From NCBI RefSeq assembly GCF_026151205.1, contig NC_087081.1, positions 3,787,246 to 3,851,245 on the forward strand: a DNA stretch of 64,000 nucleotides, in the 5' to 3' direction. The notes beneath the pieces were generated by a model. That model worked only from the letters and a program-made list of their open reading frames with translations. It did no database searches and was not told the origin of the DNA. This document shows positions 60,401-64,000 of this stretch, in pieces. Every line of letters starts with the position of its first letter. Positions within the stretch are counted from its first letter, which is position 1. The stretch is from Bolinopsis microptera (taxonomy: Eukaryota; Ctenophora; Tentaculata; Lobata; Bolinopsidae). Made by a program: the position numbers and the translations under genes.

Positions 60401-63400
60401 CCTGTTAAACCAGAATATTTAACATAGATTTAGTGTATTTAGTGTGGTGGTAGATTACTGGGGACTATATAATTCAGCCGTAATAATCTATCAATATCAT
60501 GATCGGCCATTCATGACAGCGAAAAACAAAACATAAGTTAGTTATTATTATTGTATTAACTGAGCCGTACCGGCGTACCCTAGAGTCTAACAATTACACT
60601 AGTGGTTAAAGTTGTGTACAATCTTACAGTGATTATCAGAGAATCACAACAGATAAATAAACCCGCCGTTATCGCGTGAGGTCTACTTTGTGATATTCAG
60701 TTGACCAAAAAAACAGTGGAACAAATCCAATTATCTTCTTCCTTTGTTTGCTCACTGTTTGGAAATGTTCGCATATTCCTTTACTTTTACACACTCCGTT
60801 TTAAATTGTTTCCTAATAAGTTCATCTGCTGCCCTGGGGCCTGGACAACGAAATTGATTTGATTTCGGCTTGTTGCATTTTTGAGATAGATTTGATACAA
60901 ATGAGATACTTTTTGATTCTTTAAATTGACACAAGCTCATACAGGAATCTGTTTTAATGTTGAGACCATCTAGATTCTCCTCGTCACAACTGCTAGTCTG
61001 TTTGATCTTGGCTATGGTGTCTCTGCTCATGCTCGTTACTAACTTTGCTATGAAACGTGGAATTACAGACGGAACTACGCTCAGAAGCCATATACAAATT
61101 GTAAAAAGGGTGAATAATTCTCATGGAGCAACAAGAAACGCAAGTCCTTTAAATGAAGGTGCCAAAATTCATAAAGACGATTATGTGCTCCGTAATCATA
61201 GACTAAGATTATGGTATGGAGGTAGGTGTATCGATTCTAAAGACGGAAAACAGCTGAGTGTACGGTTCTGTGATCCAAATATAGAGCAGGCTTTCAGTTT
61301 AACGACAGATAACCGTCTGATCTACGAGAAGACTGGAGGATGTGTGAGCTACGAAACTAAAGAAACAGCTGTATTCTTGAATCTTGTTGATTGCTCGCAT
61401 GTCACAGGATCGTTCTTTATACAGGACGAAAATGGACAGTTTTACTTACAGCACGTTGTGGAAAATAAAGAGCTGTGTATCACACCAATATCAAAGATAA
61501 ATTCCAATGTTACAAAAATTCCTTGTCTGTATGATCCTATTGGACTGACCGTTTGTGATAAGGAAGCCTCACGAATATTGCCGATGGAGGAACAGTTTTT
61601 CCAAAACGACAGAAAATTGATGAAGGGAGCTGTTATAGCTCCAAATAGCTCTTGTGACTTCAGAGCTTGTGGGCTTAACAAGAGGGAGCCTGTAAAGCTT
61701 CTCCCACTTCACCAGATGAACAGATGCACAAAACTTTGGGAATGTGTTACAGTTGCAGTAAAAACAGCAAGAAGACCACACCTAGTAGTTCGTCTGGCTC
61801 AATCAGTGAGAGACAGTTTGGGGTTCGACATTCCGATTGTTGCATACGACGATGGACCTGATGATTATTCTGAAGAAGTTCTTCAACAAATGGCAGAGTA
61901 TCCGTTATTACGTTACATAGTGACCAGTGACGAAGATCTTGGTATTTCACAAGGAAGAAATCTTGCTATTTTGCATGTCAAAACAAAATATTTCTTCCTT
62001 GCAGATGACGATATCAAGTTCAATAGAGACACAAAACTCGATAAATTAGTCACAATACTGGACACCACTGACGCCACAGTTGCTTCAGCCACGTACAGTG
62101 GGAGTACCAAATTCACCGGGTACTTCCAATTTGGGTATTTTAACTCAAACCATAAGTCAAAACCAAAACTTGGCTTTTTCCATCATGCTTGCACTTTTGT
62201 CAATCAAACGATTCCAGACCACCCAGATTGTGTGAGATGTGAAATAAGTTCCAACGTGTTTTTGGCTCGAACGAGGGAGATATTGGATATAGGGGGCTGG
62301 GATCCTGAGCTCATGACAAGCGAACACAAGGATATATTTATCAGACTCAAAGCAGCCGGAATGAAAGTAGCACTGTGTCCTGATGTGAAAGTGACACATG
62401 CGCGTCCAGGGAAAAAAGCAGTCAAAGGAGTAGGATATAGTGAAAAGAGAGGCGTGGTAGTGCAAGGTCGCGCTTGCTCGAGGTTAACAGATGGAACATT
62501 CACGGTTTATTCGAAAGAGGTGCAAAGGGTATGTTAAGTCTAAACAGCACTTCCGGAGAGATGGAATTTAAGGAAGTTAAAATACGAGAATTTTGTTAGG
62601 TACTGGTTTTGAGGAACTTTGAATAATTGTCAAATAAAATGATTAAGTTAAATTAAGTTAAATTGCTACTTTATTATATATCTGCGCAACATTTTTCATA
62701 TATTATAACAATGAACGTGCGGAATAAATATGATGGTTGATTAAATATGTTATTAACATTGCATCAAAAATAACTCAGCAAAACATGTTTATTTTACTTT
62801 ATCAACAATAACTACTGTAAAATCCCAATTGGCCAATGGCCGTACACCTCTGTCCCCTACTATTTTATTTTCCCAAAGTGTTCGGTAAATTGGGGCTTTA
62901 TTGTACAAGACCAATAACAGATGCTAATTGGGGTAATTTTTGGGCTGGGGAATATGTTCTACATTCAGTGTTTCAAATTGTTTTGTTCAGTGCAGTAGCC
63001 TTGGCTGATCAATTAGACAGTTAGCAAATAATTTGAAACATGACAATTTATAATTTTTGACAATCATAATAAGCATTTATAAAGTTAATTTGTCAAAATC
63101 TCAGTTGATATAGAAAGAGATCATTATTCCAGAAATAAAATAAATTTAAAAAAGTAATAATAAAAATTTCCAAAAATCAGTTTGTTACCATAACAATCGA
63201 TCAAACTAAGGCCGCCAAAATTAGGGCCAGTAAGTCATACAAAGTAAATCGTACTTTCGGACATTCAGACTTTTCTACATTCACACTTTCAGTTTCACAA
63301 CTTCGCACTTTCTCTTTCACATAAAAAGCTAACTCGACCTGGCCTTTTCAGAGATATTGCAGCAAGATTCAGAGGAAATCTGGCAGGATACCGGACAATA

Positions 63401-63471
63401 TTCCAACATGTACTAGATGAGAACAAAAGTGGGTGTGTTGAAGCTGAGGAGCTCAACTCTCTTGTTCTAGG
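51482..63471 (+). CDS. Secreted EF-hand calcium-binding protein (3' part beyond window)
   Basis: Exons 51482-51562, 51752-51785, 52681-52828 and 63352-63471, all with GT-AG sites and matching phases (0, 1, 2). The start MRIIILALCTIGAAFAHEEL is a clear signal peptide with likely cleavage after AFA. The mature part has DPREYMPFKMP, then an alpha-helical segment (RWFLEQQRESRPRNALQL) and EF-loop 1 DSNEDGCISGNE. Exon 4 has a linker and EF-loop 2 DENKSGCVEAEE. Both loops have the acidic residues at positions 1, 3 or 5 and 12 needed for calcium. Each has Cys at loop position 7. Intron 3 is 10.5 kb and contains two glycosyltransferase copies. After the donor at 63471 the gene continues outside the window. 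Confidence 0.75.
52790..52882 (+). repeat. 44-bp duplication of exon 3 end plus donor
   Basis: The segment AACGAAGACGGGTGTATTTC and GAGATAAG|GTAAGGACT occurs twice in tandem, so the EF-loop codons and donor are present twice. Using the second donor would add 44 nt and shift the frame. Confidence 0.9.
53205..54847 (-). pseudogene. Glycosyltransferase copy A, broken by a 2-bp insertion
   Basis: Homolog of the gene at 60957 in opposite orientation. ATG at 54847 gives 277 codons to a TAG at 54014-54016, where an extra TA (CTAGTATAGTT against CTAGTAGTT in copy B) shifts the frame. The catalytic half continues in the other frame to TAG at 53205. The C-terminus (RRRDSARSRLLEAKRWNING and a Ser/Glu-rich end) appears intact and probably shows the original ending. 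The DDD motif (FFLADDDIKFN) is present. Because the break falls before the catalytic domain, no active enzyme is expected unless transcripts are edited or spliced around it. Confidence 0.85.
54848..55070. repeat. 5' flank of copy A, inverted match to 60735-60956
   Basis: The similarity extends about 200 bp upstream of both start codons, so the duplication was of DNA with flanks and not by retrotransposition. Confidence 0.8.
55159..55275 (-). pseudogene. Relic of a third glycosyltransferase N-terminus
   Basis: A 38-residue frame starting MLKPCLFINMVCLSILMMVL and ending NFGMRRDIKILEKK matches the membrane anchor of copies A and B (MLRPSRFSSSQLL..., NFAMKRGI). Nothing beyond the anchor is recognisable. 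Confidence 0.55.
55276..58054. other. Intron 3 of the EF-hand gene, between transferase copy A and hAT element
   Basis: No gene recognised. It contains the 30-bp array (55750-56285), a pair of CCATGGTAACAACTACAG repeats at 56980-57030 and three copies of GGAGGTTAGAAAGTTCTGC at 57213-57273. Confidence 0.5.
55750..56285. repeat. 30-bp array, about 18 copies
   Basis: The unit contains TTGTCTGATCTCCTTGTAGG and TTGAGGTTCT. Since 30 is a multiple of three, several minus-strand frames stay open. One reads NLNLQGDQTK repeats after a hydrophobic stretch, but it has no ATG. Confidence 0.92.
58289..58507 (+). pseudogene. hAT transposase C-terminal dimerisation domain fragment
   Basis: Encodes LPLLSKLACAIFSVPASAAD followed by VERTWSAAGLTVNKRRSKIS, the hAT C-terminal signature (hAT-C, normally A.S...ER.FS.AG). 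It then meets a TAG. The rest of the transposase, including the DDE catalytic region and zinc finger, is not recognisable, so it cannot be autonomous. Confidence 0.85.
58951..59757. mobile_element. Possible nested inverted-repeat element in the hAT
   Basis: The sequence CTTACTCGGGATTATTACGA at the left is the inverse of ATAATAATCCCGAGTAAG at the right. Just inside, both ends carry GGGTTTATTAACGACCGG followed by GGTTCGGGAAAAATATGGCG as a direct repeat. No target duplication is clear. Confidence 0.5.
60014..60956. other. Intron region and 5' flank of transferase copy B
   Basis: No separate gene seen. The last 220 bp match the flank of copy A in inverse orientation. TATA or initiator sites for copy B are not evident. 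Confidence 0.45.
60957..62537 (+). CDS. Glycosyltransferase copy B: type II membrane, ricin-like lectin plus GT domain; C-terminus frameshifted
   Basis: Open frame of 526 residues from ATG 60957. Residues 10-32 form a membrane anchor (LLVCLILAMVSLLMLVTNFA), as in Golgi type II enzymes. Residues about 70-210 resemble a ricin B-type lectin unit (GGRCIDSKDGKQLSVRFCDP, then a second GGCVSYETKE element). Residues about 250-490 look like a GT-A catalytic domain similar to beta-1,4-N-acetylgalactosaminyltransferases (B4GALNT type): GISQGRNLAI, the DDD metal-binding motif in FFLADDDIKFN, and GGWDPELMTSEHKDIFIRLK. Likely role is GalNAc or related sugar transfer; acceptor unknown. Compared with copy A, a one-base deletion (GAGAGGCG against GAGAAGGCG near 62450) replaces the last 40 or so residues; the homologous ending lies at TAG 62597-62599. 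It may still be active if the tail is dispensable. Confidence 0.75.
   Translation: MLRPSRFSSSQLLVCLILAMVSLLMLVTNFAMKRGITDGTTLRSHIQIVKRVNNSHGATRNASPLNEGAKIHKDDYVLRNHRLRLWYGGRCIDSKDGKQLSVRFCDPNIEQAFSLTTDNRLIYEKTGGCVSYETKETAVFLNLVDCSHVTGSFFIQDENGQFYLQHVVENKELCITPISKINSNVTKIPCLYDPIGLTVCDKEASRILPMEEQFFQNDRKLMKGAVIAPNSSCDFRACGLNKREPVKLLPLHQMNRCTKLWECVTVAVKTARRPHLVVRLAQSVRDSLGFDIPIVAYDDGPDDYSEEVLQQMAEYPLLRYIVTSDEDLGISQGRNLAILHVKTKYFFLADDDIKFNRDTKLDKLVTILDTTDATVASATYSGSTKFTGYFQFGYFNSNHKSKPKLGFFHHACTFVNQTIPDHPDCVRCEISSNVFLARTREILDIGGWDPELMTSEHKDIFIRLKAAGMKVALCPDVKVTHARPGKKAVKGVGYSEKRGVVVQGRACSRLTDGTFTVYSKEVQRVC
62600..63351. other. End of EF-hand intron 3
   Basis: AT-rich, no gene seen. The open frame at 62836-63024 shows no recognisable domain. 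Confidence 0.5.
63352..63471 (+). CDS. EF-hand gene exon 4
   Basis: The acceptor is CCTTTTCAG and the donor TAG|GTGAGA. It encodes DIAARFRGNLAGYRTIFQHV followed by the second calcium loop. An imperfect copy of its end (AGAAGTGGTTGTGTTGAGGC) lies in the next intron at 63513-63546. Confidence 0.75.
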
Positions 63472-64000
63472 TGAGACTTTGTGTAACCATGGGTAACCAG
63501 GTAACCAGGTAACAGAAGTGGTTGTGTTGAGGCTGACAAGCTCAACTATAGATATAATATCATATAAGTATTATGTATATATTATATATCTCGCAAATGT
63601 AAATAAAGGTGAAGACCATCACAACCTGACTATTTGAAGCAATTGTCCGAATTCTTGACCGGTAAACTATAATGACCGAGGAAAAAAACTACATGTAAAA
63701 TGTTTCAATTTTAAAACCGTTTACCGGCCTCCTGCTCCGGAGCAAATGGTTTAACCATACTACTTTGTTACCTTGTTACCTGGTTACCTGGTTACCTTGT
63801 TACCTGGTTACCTGGTTACCTTGTTACCTTGTTACCTGGTTACCTGGTTACCTGGTTACCTGGTTACCTTGTTACCTCGTTACCTGGTTACCTGGTTACC
63901 TGGTTACCTGGTTACCTTGTTGCTGCTCTGAGTTGTGATTAAATACCAGGTACTTAACCAAAGGGCAACTTGTCTACGCTAAATGTACTAGAGTAATACC
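63472..64000. other. Intron 4 of the EF-hand gene with GGTTACC array
   Basis: Holds a degenerate duplicate of the exon 4 end and, at 63760-63920, a GGTTACCTGGTTACCTTGTT array of about 20 units. The next exon is beyond the window. Confidence 0.6.

Overview
This window is eukaryotic, AT-rich and very rich in repeats. It has split genes with GT-AG introns, (TTAGGG)n-type telomeric repeats, LDL-receptor class A (LDLa) domains on a rhodopsin-like receptor, and LINE, hAT and TTAA-target transposons. This points to an animal. The mix would suit an invertebrate or non-bilaterian such as a cnidarian or placozoan, but I cannot name the species from sequence alone. I see no bacterial operons, CRISPR, tRNA or rRNA.

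Layout. About 1.4-14.9 kb (+): gene A, an unrecognised, highly charged and probably disordered protein with a 9-residue repeat; one intron holds a LINE fragment and a 29-copy interstitial telomeric array. 19.9-22.9 kb (+): two near-identical tandem single-exon transporters of the EamA/SLC35G type. 42.7-24.1 kb (-): a 19-exon LDLa-rich GPCR of the GRL101/relaxin-receptor-like type, which I could join exon by exon in phase from signal peptide to the NPILY motif; only the TM4 exon is off by one on both sides. 43-51.4 kb: no recognised gene, mostly repeats. 51.5 kb to beyond the window end (+): a secreted EF-hand protein whose 10.5 kb third intron contains two inverted copies of a Golgi-type glycosyltransferase gene, each with a different frameshift, plus a relic of a third copy and a 1.95 kb hAT element.

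The most striking pattern is that tandem repeats sit on intron-exon junctions. In the GPCR gene, arrays with units of 36-71 bp repeatedly contain the splice site itself and the first or last bases of the exon: about 40 copies at exon 8, about 45 at exon 10, 11 at exon 12, 4 at exon 4, and 3 copies of a donor at exon 13. The EF-hand gene shows the same thing with a duplicated donor. Minisatellites appear to be seeded from splice junctions, leaving dozens of decoy splice sites in the pre-mRNA.

The genes show no obvious shared pathway. The receptor and the EF-hand protein enter the secretory route, the glycosyltransferases look like type II Golgi membrane proteins, and the transporters are multi-pass. 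Exon models are read by eye from splice consensus, phase and protein similarity; none has been tested against transcripts.
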